Shown: piece by piece, positions 43,429-52,112 of the stretch
How the letters are laid out: the number at the start of each line of letters is the position of its first letter
How positions within the stretch are numbered: position 1 is the first letter of the stretch
Source: Ignavibacteriales bacterium
GTDB lineage: Bacteria > Bacteroidota > Ignavibacteria > UBA10030 > SZUA-254
DNA length: 64,000 bases
Direction of reading: 5' to 3'
NCBI GenBank assembly: GCA_016218025.1
Contig: JACRFD010000074.1
Span: forward strand, 1-64,000
Program-made: the position numbers and the translations under genes
The notes under the pieces: model-generated
Database searches by the model: none
What the model was told of the DNA's origin: nothing
What the model saw: the letters and a program-made list of their open reading frames with translations, nothing else

Positions 43429-43549
43429 GTTTCCTATTTATCTTCCAGAACGATAGAACCCATTAAATTGATTTTCTCTCCATTTTTCACCATATTTTAA
43501 GAGATTTTTCTCAACTACTCAACTGCTTTAATACTCAAATACTCGCAGA

Positions 43550-46192
43550 ATGTCAACGCCTCTGATGAAACAATACGCTCAGGTAAAGGCGAAGTATCCC
43601 GACACGATACTCCTCTTCCGCATGGGCGATTTCTATGAGACTTTCGATGAAGATGCAAAAATTACATCGAAAGTTTTAGGGATTGTTTTAACGAAACGTT
43701 CTAACGGCGCCGCGGGTGAAACACCGCTTGCAGGTTTTCCGCATCATGCGCTTGAATCGTATATGCCCAAACTGTTGAAAGCCGGTTACCGAGTTGCAAT
43801 TTGCGAACAGCTTGAAGACCCGAAATTTGCAAAAGGAATTGTGAAACGCGATGTTATTGAAGTAGTCACTCCTGGAGTTGCATTCTCCGATAAAGTTTTG
43901 GATCAAAAACAGAATAACTATCTTCTCTCAATCGCTCTTCCCTCTCCGCTTGCTACAGGTGAAGATTTCATTGGAATTGCATTTATTGATGTAACAACTG
44001 CCGAATTTAGCGTGAGCGAATTCCCATTGAAACAACTGCCTGAACAGATTGCCTCGCTTCAGCCATCAGAAATTCTTGTGCAGAAAAGAGACAGGGAAGC
44101 AATCCAGCAAATTTTGAAAGATAGATATACCGGACTTTACTCTAAGTTAGATGATTGGATTTACAATTACGATTATGCTTACGAATTGTTGATCAATCAT
44201 TTCAAAACGCAGACTTTAAAAGGATATGGGATAGAGGATATGAGATTTGGAATTATTGCGGCAGGCGCAATAATGAATTATCTGCAAGAGACACAGAAGA
44301 CGAATCTCCTTCACCTAAAAAAAATCTCACCATACAACGTCAGCGAATATATCAATCTCGATCAATCTACAAAACGGAATCTTGAGATAAGCACATCGGT
44401 TGAGGGACACACAGAAGGTACTCTCTTCTGGGTGCTCGATAGAACACAAACACCAATGGGCGGACGTTTACTGAAGAAATGGATCAACTTCCCGCTCCGA
44501 AAGATTGAACCGATCAATTCACGATTAGATGCAGTAGCAGAACTTTTCGAGAAACAGGACATCCGAAAAAAAACGATGACAACGCTTTCCGAAATTGGTG
44601 ATCTCGAGCGGCTGATCTCGAAAATCTGCACCAACCGCGCTAATCCGAGAGAAGTTGTGTCGCTAAAAACCATGCTCTCTCATATCTCACATCTCATAAC
44701 TCATATCCAGCGAGCAGAATCTATTTCGCTATCGAAAATTCGAGGTGAATTACAACCTCTCCCAAATGTTATACACCAAATTTCCGATGCGTTGGATGAT
44801 GATCCTTCGCTTTCGCTCGCAGACGGCGGTGTTATCAAGAAGGGATACAATAAAGAACTTGATGAGATCAGAGAACTGACATTCAGCGGAAAATCGTGGA
44901 TTGCCAATCTTCAGAAAACAGAACGGGAACGGACAGGTGTTTCTTCGTTGAAGATCGGCTTTAACAATGTGTTTGGGTACTATATCGAAATAACGCATAC
45001 ACATAAAGAAAAAATCCCTCAGGATTATATACGCAAGCAAACATTGGCAAATGCCGAGCGATTCATTACGCCTGAACTGAAAGAATATGAAGAGAAAATC
45101 CTGAATGCTGAAGAAAAGATGCTCGCGCTGGAGACTAAACTTTTCAACGAACTGCGGATTATGGTTGCCGAACATGCCGAAGCGATACAGCAAAACGCAC
45201 GACTGATTGCAACACTCGATTGCTTTACATCGTTGGCTGATTCTGCGGTTGAATATGGTTATGTGAAACCCGCAGTCAATGATGGAACAAAAATTGAAAT
45301 TACTGAGGGTCGCCACCCTGTTATCGAACGGCTTCTGCCTCCAGGTGAACAGTATACACCGAATGACACGATTATTGATAATGATAATAATCAGGTAATG
45401 ATTATTACAGGTCCAAACATGAGCGGCAAATCGAGCTACCTGCGGCAAGCCGGATTGATTGTGCTGTTAGCTCAGATCGGAAGTTTCGTCCCTGCAAAGA
45501 AAGCTTCGATTGGAATTGTAGATAGAATTTACACTCGCGTTGGTGCAAGCGATAACATCGCTTCGGGTGAAAGCACATTTCTCGTTGAGATGCACGAGGC
45601 GGCGAACATTGTAAACACAGCAACACCGAGAAGTTTGATTTTGCTTGATGAAGTCGGGCGCGGCACAAGCACATTTGATGGCATCAGCATTGCGTGGGCG
45701 CTAACGGAGTATATCCATAACAGAATCGGAGCAAAGACACTTTTTGCAACACACTATCATGAACTCAATGAGCTTGCCGAGCTTTTCCCCAGAATAAAAA
45801 ATCTGAAAGTGGACGTTCGTGAGTACGGTGATAAAGTAATTTTCCTGCATAAAGTTACACCCGGTTTTGCCGACCACTCGTACGGCATACAGGTTGCGCA
45901 GATGGCAGGACTGCCTGACGAAGTTACCGATCGAGCAAAGAAAATACTAAAGAATCTCGAAGGTTCCGAATTAACCCTTCACGAAGAACCAAAAGCCAAC
46001 AGCCAACAGCCAAAAGCTAAGGGCTTAGAGCAAAGAGTTGGAGGTCGCATTGCACCATCTGAAGTGCAGTTGACATTATTCGAAATGCGGGACGATAAAT
46101 TGCGCGATGAATTGAAGAAGCTCGATCTTGAAAAGATGACACCGCTTGAAGCGTTGCAGAAGTTGGCGGAGTTGAAGAAGAAAATCATTTGA
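43550..46192 (+). CDS. mutS: DNA mismatch repair protein MutS
   Basis: An 880-aa mismatch recognition ATPase. The mismatch-binding motif FYETF is in LLFRMGDFYETF (22-33). The Walker A loop is GPNMSGKSS. Walker B and the signature region read LLDEVGRGTSTFDG, followed by FATHYHELNEL. The C-terminal linker (about residues 812-830) carries KANSQQPKAKG, encoded by a simple repeat of CCAACAG units at 45989-46020, which looks like a recent low-complexity expansion. Monocistronic, with no mutL in the window. Confidence 0.97.
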   Translation: MSTPLMKQYAQVKAKYPDTILLFRMGDFYETFDEDAKITSKVLGIVLTKRSNGAAGETPLAGFPHHALESYMPKLLKAGYRVAICEQLEDPKFAKGIVKRDVIEVVTPGVAFSDKVLDQKQNNYLLSIALPSPLATGEDFIGIAFIDVTTAEFSVSEFPLKQLPEQIASLQPSEILVQKRDREAIQQILKDRYTGLYSKLDDWIYNYDYAYELLINHFKTQTLKGYGIEDMRFGIIAAGAIMNYLQETQKTNLLHLKKISPYNVSEYINLDQSTKRNLEISTSVEGHTEGTLFWVLDRTQTPMGGRLLKKWINFPLRKIEPINSRLDAVAELFEKQDIRKKTMTTLSEIGDLERLISKICTNRANPREVVSLKTMLSHISHLITHIQRAESISLSKIRGELQPLPNVIHQISDALDDDPSLSLADGGVIKKGYNKELDEIRELTFSGKSWIANLQKTERERTGVSSLKIGFNNVFGYYIEITHTHKEKIPQDYIRKQTLANAERFITPELKEYEEKILNAEEKMLALETKLFNELRIMVAEHAEAIQQNARLIATLDCFTSLADSAVEYGYVKPAVNDGTKIEITEGRHPVIERLLPPGEQYTPNDTIIDNDNNQVMIITGPNMSGKSSYLRQAGLIVLLAQIGSFVPAKKASIGIVDRIYTRVGASDNIASGESTFLVEMHEAANIVNTATPRSLILLDEVGRGTSTFDGISIAWALTEYIHNRIGAKTLFATHYHELNELAELFPRIKNLKVDVREYGDKVIFLHKVTPGFADHSYGIQVAQMAGLPDEVTDRAKKILKNLEGSELTLHEEPKANSQQPKAKGLEQRVGGRIAPSEVQLTLFEMRDDKLRDELKKLDLEKMTPLEALQKLAELKKKII

Positions 46193-46274
46193 TAATAATT
46201 GCATAATTAATAAAACATTTTTATATTCGTTTTACTTAATTCAAAGAATTGATAACTATTCAAAGAGGGGCTTT

Positions 46275-47753
46275 ATGATCAAATTAGTTTTCATCACTGC
46301 ATTAATCATCTCATTTATACATCCGAATCTGTATGCACAGTATGAAATTGAGTATCCTTTATTACTTGGTGATATATATGATGTAGACGGAATAAGCGTA
46401 TCGAATTTTAAATTACCAAACCCATCAGAATCTTACAAGTCAATTCGTCAAAGAACATTCTCTGATGGATCTTTTGGATTATTCCATGACGATTATACAG
46501 ACCCTTTTAGGAATCCGGCATTTAGTCTTTCAAAAAACTCAGGAGAAATCTATGGCGACCTTGGGTCGGTTGCGGAAAACGGGAAATTTTTTATAGGAGG
46601 ATTCTTGCCAACTGGTAATGGCATAATAGGTTTGTTCACAAATTTAGAAGGATTGATAAACAATAAATTGACTTCCGACGAATTAAGCCATAGCTCTTCA
46701 TATATGAGTACAGACAATCATTCCGATATTCAAACCGCGAAAAAATATGGGGCAAGAATCAGTTATTCATATCGATACCCCTCAATGCCGGACATGCCCT
46801 TCGGAATAAGTTATCAATATATGAAAATCAAAAATGGATCTACTTCACAACGCACATCGCTCTCTGACTATTCAACAACAACATATAAATATTTCAATTT
46901 GTTTGATCAATCTCAAAATTGCGATCTACACAAAATTGAACTTGGCACCATGATCAACATGGAGTATTCAACCATTGATATAAGAGCGAATGGAATATTT
47001 TCATCATCAAAATTAAATAATTTATATCTTTCTGAATACCAATCTTCATATTCTAAATCGATCAGTCGATCAATTATTCCGACTGATATAAAGTCCAAAG
47101 GTGGATTGATTGGAGGAACTATACACTTGAGAGATATCGGTAAATTAGATTCGCTCAGTATTTTATTAGAATTAGGATATACATCTTTCAATTTATCTGG
47201 TATCGATTCATATAAAGACTCCAGTAGCAGCATATCTTTTCAAAACGGGACACGAGATGGGAAAGGAGACATCATAGATATACGAACAGGGTGTGGTATT
47301 GAAAAATATTTTTCTCAATATATAAAAGGGTATGTTTTTTTCTCATTTAATTATATTCATAAAAAATCTGAAACTACCGCGATCACAGATAGATCTTTAT
47401 CAAGCGGTAATCCACTCGATAAAAACACATCTTCACCAATCGAAAAACGAGATGATACAGATATCCGTCTACCGCTTGGAATAGAATATTTTATAGGTGA
47501 TTATGTAACTTTACGGGGAGGGATCGAACCCGGTTATAGAACCGGAACAAAATCAATAGAATCCATATATAGACGATATTATGAAGACTATTATGCAAGT
47601 GGAATAAATCGTATTGAACAAGATAGACTTTCTTTAAGTTCTAACTTTGGAGCGGGATTTAAACATCCAGATTATGGTGAACTCGATATACTCTTTGGAA
47701 ATGTTTTAACCACTGCCTCTAACTGGTCAATATCAATCCGAGCATTTTTATGA
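46275..47753 (+). CDS. Putative outer-membrane beta-barrel protein, family unknown
   Basis: A 492-aa exported protein with a signal peptide ending LYAQ (about residue 21). The rest is rich in alternating Ser/Tyr/aromatic strands with Gly turns (PDMPFGISYQYMKI, DYVTLRGGIEPGYRTGTKS, LSLSSNFGAGFKHPDYG), as in porin-like barrels. There is no T9SS tail and no named family that I recognise. AGAGGGG lies just before the ATG. Its stop overlaps the start of the SDR gene by 4 bp (ATGA), so they are coupled despite different roles. Confidence 0.65.
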   Translation: MIKLVFITALIISFIHPNLYAQYEIEYPLLLGDIYDVDGISVSNFKLPNPSESYKSIRQRTFSDGSFGLFHDDYTDPFRNPAFSLSKNSGEIYGDLGSVAENGKFFIGGFLPTGNGIIGLFTNLEGLINNKLTSDELSHSSSYMSTDNHSDIQTAKKYGARISYSYRYPSMPDMPFGISYQYMKIKNGSTSQRTSLSDYSTTTYKYFNLFDQSQNCDLHKIELGTMINMEYSTIDIRANGIFSSSKLNNLYLSEYQSSYSKSISRSIIPTDIKSKGGLIGGTIHLRDIGKLDSLSILLELGYTSFNLSGIDSYKDSSSSISFQNGTRDGKGDIIDIRTGCGIEKYFSQYIKGYVFFSFNYIHKKSETTAITDRSLSSGNPLDKNTSSPIEKRDDTDIRLPLGIEYFIGDYVTLRGGIEPGYRTGTKSIESIYRRYYEDYYASGINRIEQDRLSLSSNFGAGFKHPDYGELDILFGNVLTTASNWSISIRAFL

Positions 47754-48541
47754 ACTTAAATCTCAAATCAAAAATCGCACTCGTTACTGCTGCAAGTCAG
47801 GGACTTGGTAAAGCGGCGGCAACTTCGCTTGCACAGGAAGGTGCAATCGTTGTCATCTGCTCGCGAAAGAAGAAAGCCATCGAGCAAACCGCAAAAGAAA
47901 TTCACAAACTCACAGATGCCGATGTCATACCATTTGTTGCAGACGTTTCTAAGTCAAACGATATAAAGAAGCTAATCTCGTTCGTGAATAAACAGTTCGG
48001 CACAATCCATATACTTGTAAACAATGCCGGTGGTCCGCCAACGGGAGATATTCTTACGATGTCGGATGCAGAGTGGGAAAAAGGAGTCGATCTGACGCTT
48101 AAAAGTATGATCCGCCTGACCCGCGAAGTGTTGCCATCAATGATCGAACAAAATTGGGGAAGGATTATTACAATTACTTCCATTGCCGGTAAACAACCAA
48201 TAAATGACCTGATTATTTCTTCCACACTGCGACCGGGAATTCACGGACTCACGAAGGTTCTTTCAAATAAATTCGCCAAGCACAACATTACGGTGAACAC
48301 AGTTTGTCCGGGAAATACGCTCACCAATCGCCAGAAAGAATTGATGGAAGCCCGATCTGCCAAACAAAAGATTTCTGTAAAAAAATATTTAGAAGGAGTT
48401 ACAAAAGATATACCTGCCGGTCGGTTAGGCAAACCCGAAGAGATTGGCAACACGATCGCATTTCTTGCATCCGAGCAAGCCGCTTATATCAATGGTGTGA
48501 ATTTATTAATCGATGGCGGAATGGCGAAGGGAATCTTTTGA
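47750..48541 (+). CDS. Atypical short-chain dehydrogenase/reductase (BKR-like)
   Basis: A 263-aa Rossmann-fold protein. The nucleotide-binding motif is TAASQGLG (13-20), where Ala replaces the usual first Gly. NNAGGPP (91-97) and the catalytic-type Ser144 (ITSIAGK) are present. The YxxxK pair is missing: its position reads Ser157-x3-Arg161 (SSTLRPG). A conserved-domain subgroup called BKR_like_SDR_like lacks perfect NAD and catalytic motifs, so this is probably a member rather than a degraded gene. Enzymatic activity cannot be assumed. It overlaps the barrel gene upstream. Confidence 0.8.
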   Translation: MNLNLKSKIALVTAASQGLGKAAATSLAQEGAIVVICSRKKKAIEQTAKEIHKLTDADVIPFVADVSKSNDIKKLISFVNKQFGTIHILVNNAGGPPTGDILTMSDAEWEKGVDLTLKSMIRLTREVLPSMIEQNWGRIITITSIAGKQPINDLIISSTLRPGIHGLTKVLSNKFAKHNITVNTVCPGNTLTNRQKELMEARSAKQKISVKKYLEGVTKDIPAGRLGKPEEIGNTIAFLASEQAAYINGVNLLIDGGMAKGIF

Positions 48542-48668
48542 AGGATGAAGGTTGAATACGTGATATGGGATGTGAGAAGTGAGATGTTGGATGTTGGATA
48601 TTTGATGTTAGTTATTCGATATTCGTTTTTTAGTATGATTAATAAACCTGTTGATTAATTATCTCAGA

Positions 48669-50312
48669 ATGGTCAAAATTTCATCAATATATTTGCTGTT
48701 AGTGAGTCTAGTGATTACCGATCCTTATCTTTTCGGGCAGCAAGATTCATTGCTTCGTAAATATGATGTCAGCCATTATGACCTTGAGATCAATGTTGAT
48801 TTATCAAAACAATCATTGTCAGGTTATATTGACATTACCGCAGATATAAATGAAACAACTGATAAATTCATCCTTCATGCATCCAACAGTACTCTTACAA
48901 TCGACTCTGTTATTTATTCACAACACAAACTCAACTTTCAACATAATACCGATCTGCTCATAATACAATTAACTTCGATCATCCATCCTGCATCGTCTAT
49001 CAACATAACTATATTTTATCACGGCACATCTGATTTCAACGGCAACTTCGAAAATGGTGGAGTATATTTTAGCTCTGCCGATAGAGCAGCAACATGCAGC
49101 GAGCCGAATTTCGCACGAAAATGGTTCCCGTGCAAAGATGTGCCACACGACAAAGCAACAGCAAATATATCTATCACCGTTCCCGATAATTTAACGGCAG
49201 TCTCAACAGGTTTATTAAAAAATGTTGAGCACAAAAACGAATTTGCGACCTATTATTGGGAAACAAAATATCCGATTGCCACTTATTTAATTTCAGCAGC
49301 CATCGGTCCATACAAGGAATTTTCCGAAATTTATAAATCGATAAACGGGAAAGAGATGAAAATCTTTTATTATGTCTTTCCTGAAGATTCAATAAAAGCG
49401 AGAACCGATTTTATAAATACAACGAAAATTTTGTCGTTCTTTGAACAAACATTCGGTGAGTACCCGTTCATTAGAGAAAAATTCGGCTTTGCTGAAGTCG
49501 ATGGCGAGATGACGATGGAAAACCAAACTATACCGAGCATCCAGCAAAACATGTTCACAGGCGACAGGCAATACGAGCTAACACTTGCACACGAAACCGC
49601 GCATCAATGGTTCGGCAATATGATTACACCAGCAGACTGGAAACATACATGGTTGAATGAAGGTTTTGCAACTTATGCAGAAGCTCTCTACTTAGAACAC
49701 CGAAAAGGAAAAGAAGCATATCAGAAATATATAAACAGTATGATGTCGATGCCCGAGGGAACATATATCCGTCCGGTTGCCGGCAGGAGCGACACAGCGT
49801 TCTGGGATTCATTTTCTCCGAGTCAATACTATAAAGGTGCAATTGTACTTCACATGCTTCGCAAAATGTTAGGTGATTCAATTTTCTTCCCAGCACTTCG
49901 ATCATATGCCGGTAACACCAATTTAAAATATTCAAATGTTATCTCTGAAGATTTCATTAAGGAATGTGAACTAGCTTCCAGCCAAAATTTGAAATGGTTC
50001 TTTAATCAATGGGTCTATCTAACTCCCGATTCGACAGACAGACCACTGATCGAATATCACTGGGAAACAACGAAAGATGACTCAGCATTCAACACCGATC
50101 TGATAATTGAACAAAAAAACATCGGGATCCCTCCGTACCGATTGCCTCTTGATATTTTTATAAAGAGTGATAGTGAAGAAGTAAAATTCCAGATAATCGA
50201 CACTATAAAAATCCAAACTTTTTCTTTTAGATCGCCGTTTAAACCTGATCGGTTGATAATAGATCCTGATGGAAAGATATTCAAAACTCTTCAACGCCGA
50301 CAATTAAATTAA
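48669..50312 (+). CDS. Secreted M1-family aminopeptidase
   Basis: A 547-aa exported gluzincin. The ATG at 48669 gives a signal peptide; an in-frame TTG at 48651 is the alternative. The zinc site is HETAHQW (His308, Glu309, His312) with Glu331 in WLNEGFATYAEALY, an exact HExxH-x18-E. The substrate loop reads EMTMENQT, close to the M1 GAMEN box, so aminopeptidase activity is likely. It is shorter than PepN because it lacks the C-terminal helical arch domain. Flanking low-complexity DNA (48542-48660) is rich in TTGGATGTT-like units. Probably scavenges peptides in the periplasm or at the surface. Confidence 0.88.
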   Translation: MVKISSIYLLLVSLVITDPYLFGQQDSLLRKYDVSHYDLEINVDLSKQSLSGYIDITADINETTDKFILHASNSTLTIDSVIYSQHKLNFQHNTDLLIIQLTSIIHPASSINITIFYHGTSDFNGNFENGGVYFSSADRAATCSEPNFARKWFPCKDVPHDKATANISITVPDNLTAVSTGLLKNVEHKNEFATYYWETKYPIATYLISAAIGPYKEFSEIYKSINGKEMKIFYYVFPEDSIKARTDFINTTKILSFFEQTFGEYPFIREKFGFAEVDGEMTMENQTIPSIQQNMFTGDRQYELTLAHETAHQWFGNMITPADWKHTWLNEGFATYAEALYLEHRKGKEAYQKYINSMMSMPEGTYIRPVAGRSDTAFWDSFSPSQYYKGAIVLHMLRKMLGDSIFFPALRSYAGNTNLKYSNVISEDFIKECELASSQNLKWFFNQWVYLTPDSTDRPLIEYHWETTKDDSAFNTDLIIEQKNIGIPPYRLPLDIFIKSDSEEVKFQIIDTIKIQTFSFRSPFKPDRLIIDPDGKIFKTLQRRQLN

Positions 50313-50332
50313 TAACTTTTAACTGCTATTAC

Positions 50333-50361
50333 TTGAATATTAGTCATATCTTTGATATATT
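50333..50361 (+). promoter_or_regulatory. Sigma70-type promoter of the DUF1573 pair
   Basis: TTGAAT (50333-50338), 17 bp, TATATT (50356-50361), 38 bp upstream of the first ATG. Confidence 0.5.
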
Positions 50362-50398
50362 TTCTATACACATTATTTCGCCTCTGGAGTAAAAATAA

Positions 50399-51091
50399 AT
50401 GAAAATGAAATTAATCGCATTATTTACTGGAATATTATTATCGTTTTCGGCTGTATTAGCACAGCCTAAGATCGCAGTTTATCCCGGGTCAGTTTTAGAT
50501 TTAGAAGACCTCTATCGGGGTCAGAAAATTGAGAAGATCGTTACTATAAAAAATATCGGTACCGATACACTGCGCATCACCAACGTAAAAGCTCAATGTG
50601 GATGCACGGCAACATTCATGTCTGAAAAAAATATCGGTCCCAGCGACTCCGGTCAACTTTCTATTATTTTTAATACCGAAAGTCAGGTTGGAAAGGTTTC
50701 CAAGCAAGTATATATTACCTCGAACGATTCTTCCAATCCGAAATTGACAATTCAATTCAGTGCTAATGTAATAGAAATACTGAAGTTCAGTCCTCCTTCG
50801 CTGATTTTCGATAATGCTAAAGTAGATTCGTCTTATACTAAGACAATGTTGATCTCAAATCCTTCAAAAACATCTGAGATCAAAATAATTTCAACGGAAG
50901 TTAAGATGGATAATTTAAAAATCACGCTGATGAAAAATTCAATAATGCCCGGCGAGGAGGTTCAATTAGTTGCTGAATATGTTGCAAAAAAATCTGGTGC
51001 CTTTAATGGATTCATACAATTTAACACAGATCATCCGCTTCAGAAAAAATTCGAAATCAAAACATTTGCATGGATAAACAGGAACCGATAA
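50399..51091 (+). CDS. DUF1573 family secreted protein (first of a tandem pair)
   Basis: A 230-aa exported protein with a signal peptide ending VLAQP. The DUF1573 signature reads IKNIGTDTLRITNVKAQCGC at residues about 50-70, followed by GQLSIIFNTESQVGKVSKQVYITSND, forming a compact beta-sandwich. A second similar half follows. Such proteins are abundant in Bacteroidota envelopes and their role is unknown. Its TAA overlaps the ATG of the next gene (TAATG), so the tandem pair is coupled. Confidence 0.85.
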   Translation: MKMKLIALFTGILLSFSAVLAQPKIAVYPGSVLDLEDLYRGQKIEKIVTIKNIGTDTLRITNVKAQCGCTATFMSEKNIGPSDSGQLSIIFNTESQVGKVSKQVYITSNDSSNPKLTIQFSANVIEILKFSPPSLIFDNAKVDSSYTKTMLISNPSKTSEIKIISTEVKMDNLKITLMKNSIMPGEEVQLVAEYVAKKSGAFNGFIQFNTDHPLQKKFEIKTFAWINRNR

Positions 51092-51777
51092 TGAAGCGAA
51101 TTTTATTACTAACAAGTACGGCATTTTTTATTTTCTCCAGCATATTATTTAGTCAACCAAAATTTCAGTTGGTTGGACCGGAGCGGTTCGACATCGGAGA
51201 CGTTCCGAATTTTATTCCACACAACCACGCATTAACAATTAAAAACCTGGGTAACGATACCTTGATATTAAAAGATCTTAGTGCATCCTGTGGCTGTACT
51301 GCTACTTTACTTTCGGTTGATCATATACCACCCGGAGACAGCGGCAAATTATCATTTGTATTTGATGCAAAAAGATTCGATGGTAAAGTAGAGAAAAAAA
51401 TATCTGTAAATACAAACGATCCGATAAAAAAGCATGTTGAAATTTTCTTTACAGCAAATGTAATCCGTGTACTTGATATCCAGCCGGAATATTTTTTTAT
51501 TCGCACGACTAATGATTCTACCGTCACTCAAACACTTAAAGTTGAAAACCTGTCGCAGGTACCGATCGAATTTACTTCGATTCAACCATCCGGGAAAGAT
51601 ATCAGCATAACATTAAATCCAAAAGAAATTAAACCCGGCGAAAAAGGAGATTTAACCGCAACATATATTCCAAAAACTATCGGATCGGTAAGCGGAAATA
51701 TTGAGATTAAAACCAATCATCCTCAAGCTCCTTTACTCACAATACGTTATTTTTGCTGGTCAAAAGATAAAAAATAA
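51091..51777 (+). CDS. DUF1573 family secreted protein (second of a tandem pair)
   Basis: A 228-aa paralogue of the preceding protein, starting at the overlapped ATG 51091 with AGGAA upstream rather than at an in-frame codon at 51070. The signal peptide ends FSQP. It has the same LTIKNLGNDTLILKDLSASCGC signature and the KKISVNTNDPIKK strand. The pair arose by tandem duplication. Overlap suggests equal expression, and perhaps a heteromer. A terminator follows. Confidence 0.85.
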   Translation: MKRILLLTSTAFFIFSSILFSQPKFQLVGPERFDIGDVPNFIPHNHALTIKNLGNDTLILKDLSASCGCTATLLSVDHIPPGDSGKLSFVFDAKRFDGKVEKKISVNTNDPIKKHVEIFFTANVIRVLDIQPEYFFIRTTNDSTVTQTLKVENLSQVPIEFTSIQPSGKDISITLNPKEIKPGEKGDLTATYIPKTIGSVSGNIEIKTNHPQAPLLTIRYFCWSKDKK

Positions 51778-51813
51778 CTCGGTATTTTCTCTCTATATTA
51801 GCAAGCATCAATC

Positions 51814-51841
51814 AATCCCCTCAAAAAAGAGGGGATTTTTA
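51814..51841 (+). terminator. Rho-independent terminator after the DUF1573 pair
   Basis: Stem AATCCCCTC/GAGGGGATT (51814-51822, 51829-51837) with an A6 loop, then a T-rich tail. Confidence 0.85.
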
Positions 51842-52112
51842 TTTTTTTACAGCTCGTAAGGAAAAATAGATGTTGACAAACCATCCACTTTTCACTATCT
51901 TAATCATTATTGCACGATGGGAAATTATCGTTGGGATTTTGTTTTCTTACATACAGATTTTATTATTTGGAAAATCGTTTTTACGATAGTTCCAATAAGC
52001 ATTATTTCCAATTTCAAGATACTCCATTCATTCCCTTTTCACACAGGTTACTTAAATTTGCTGTTTCCCCGGATTTGTTCGGGAACCCTCTGAGCCATTA
52101 TTTTCAATCTAC
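51842..52112. other. Upstream region of the hybrid kinase with promoter or small ORF
   Basis: TTGACA (51873-51878), 17 bp, TATCTT (51896-51901) is the best promoter match in the window. The same bases also begin an ORF with ATG 51870 and AAGGA upstream, encoding 39 hydrophobic residues to TAG at 51987-51989. Promoter and small ORF are competing readings. The kinase ATG at 52113 lacks a clear ribosome site. Confidence 0.4.
51873..51901 (+). promoter_or_regulatory. Sigma70-type promoter candidate for the hybrid kinase gene
   Basis: TTGACA, exactly 17 bp, TATCTT; leader of about 205 nt to the kinase start. The long leader makes the assignment provisional. Confidence 0.45.

Noticed and set aside
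44750..45448. A 232-codon minus-strand ORF inside mutS
   Set aside because: It lies fully antisense to conserved mutS, has no ribosome site and is aromatic/Cys-rich with no domain; it is a codon shadow.
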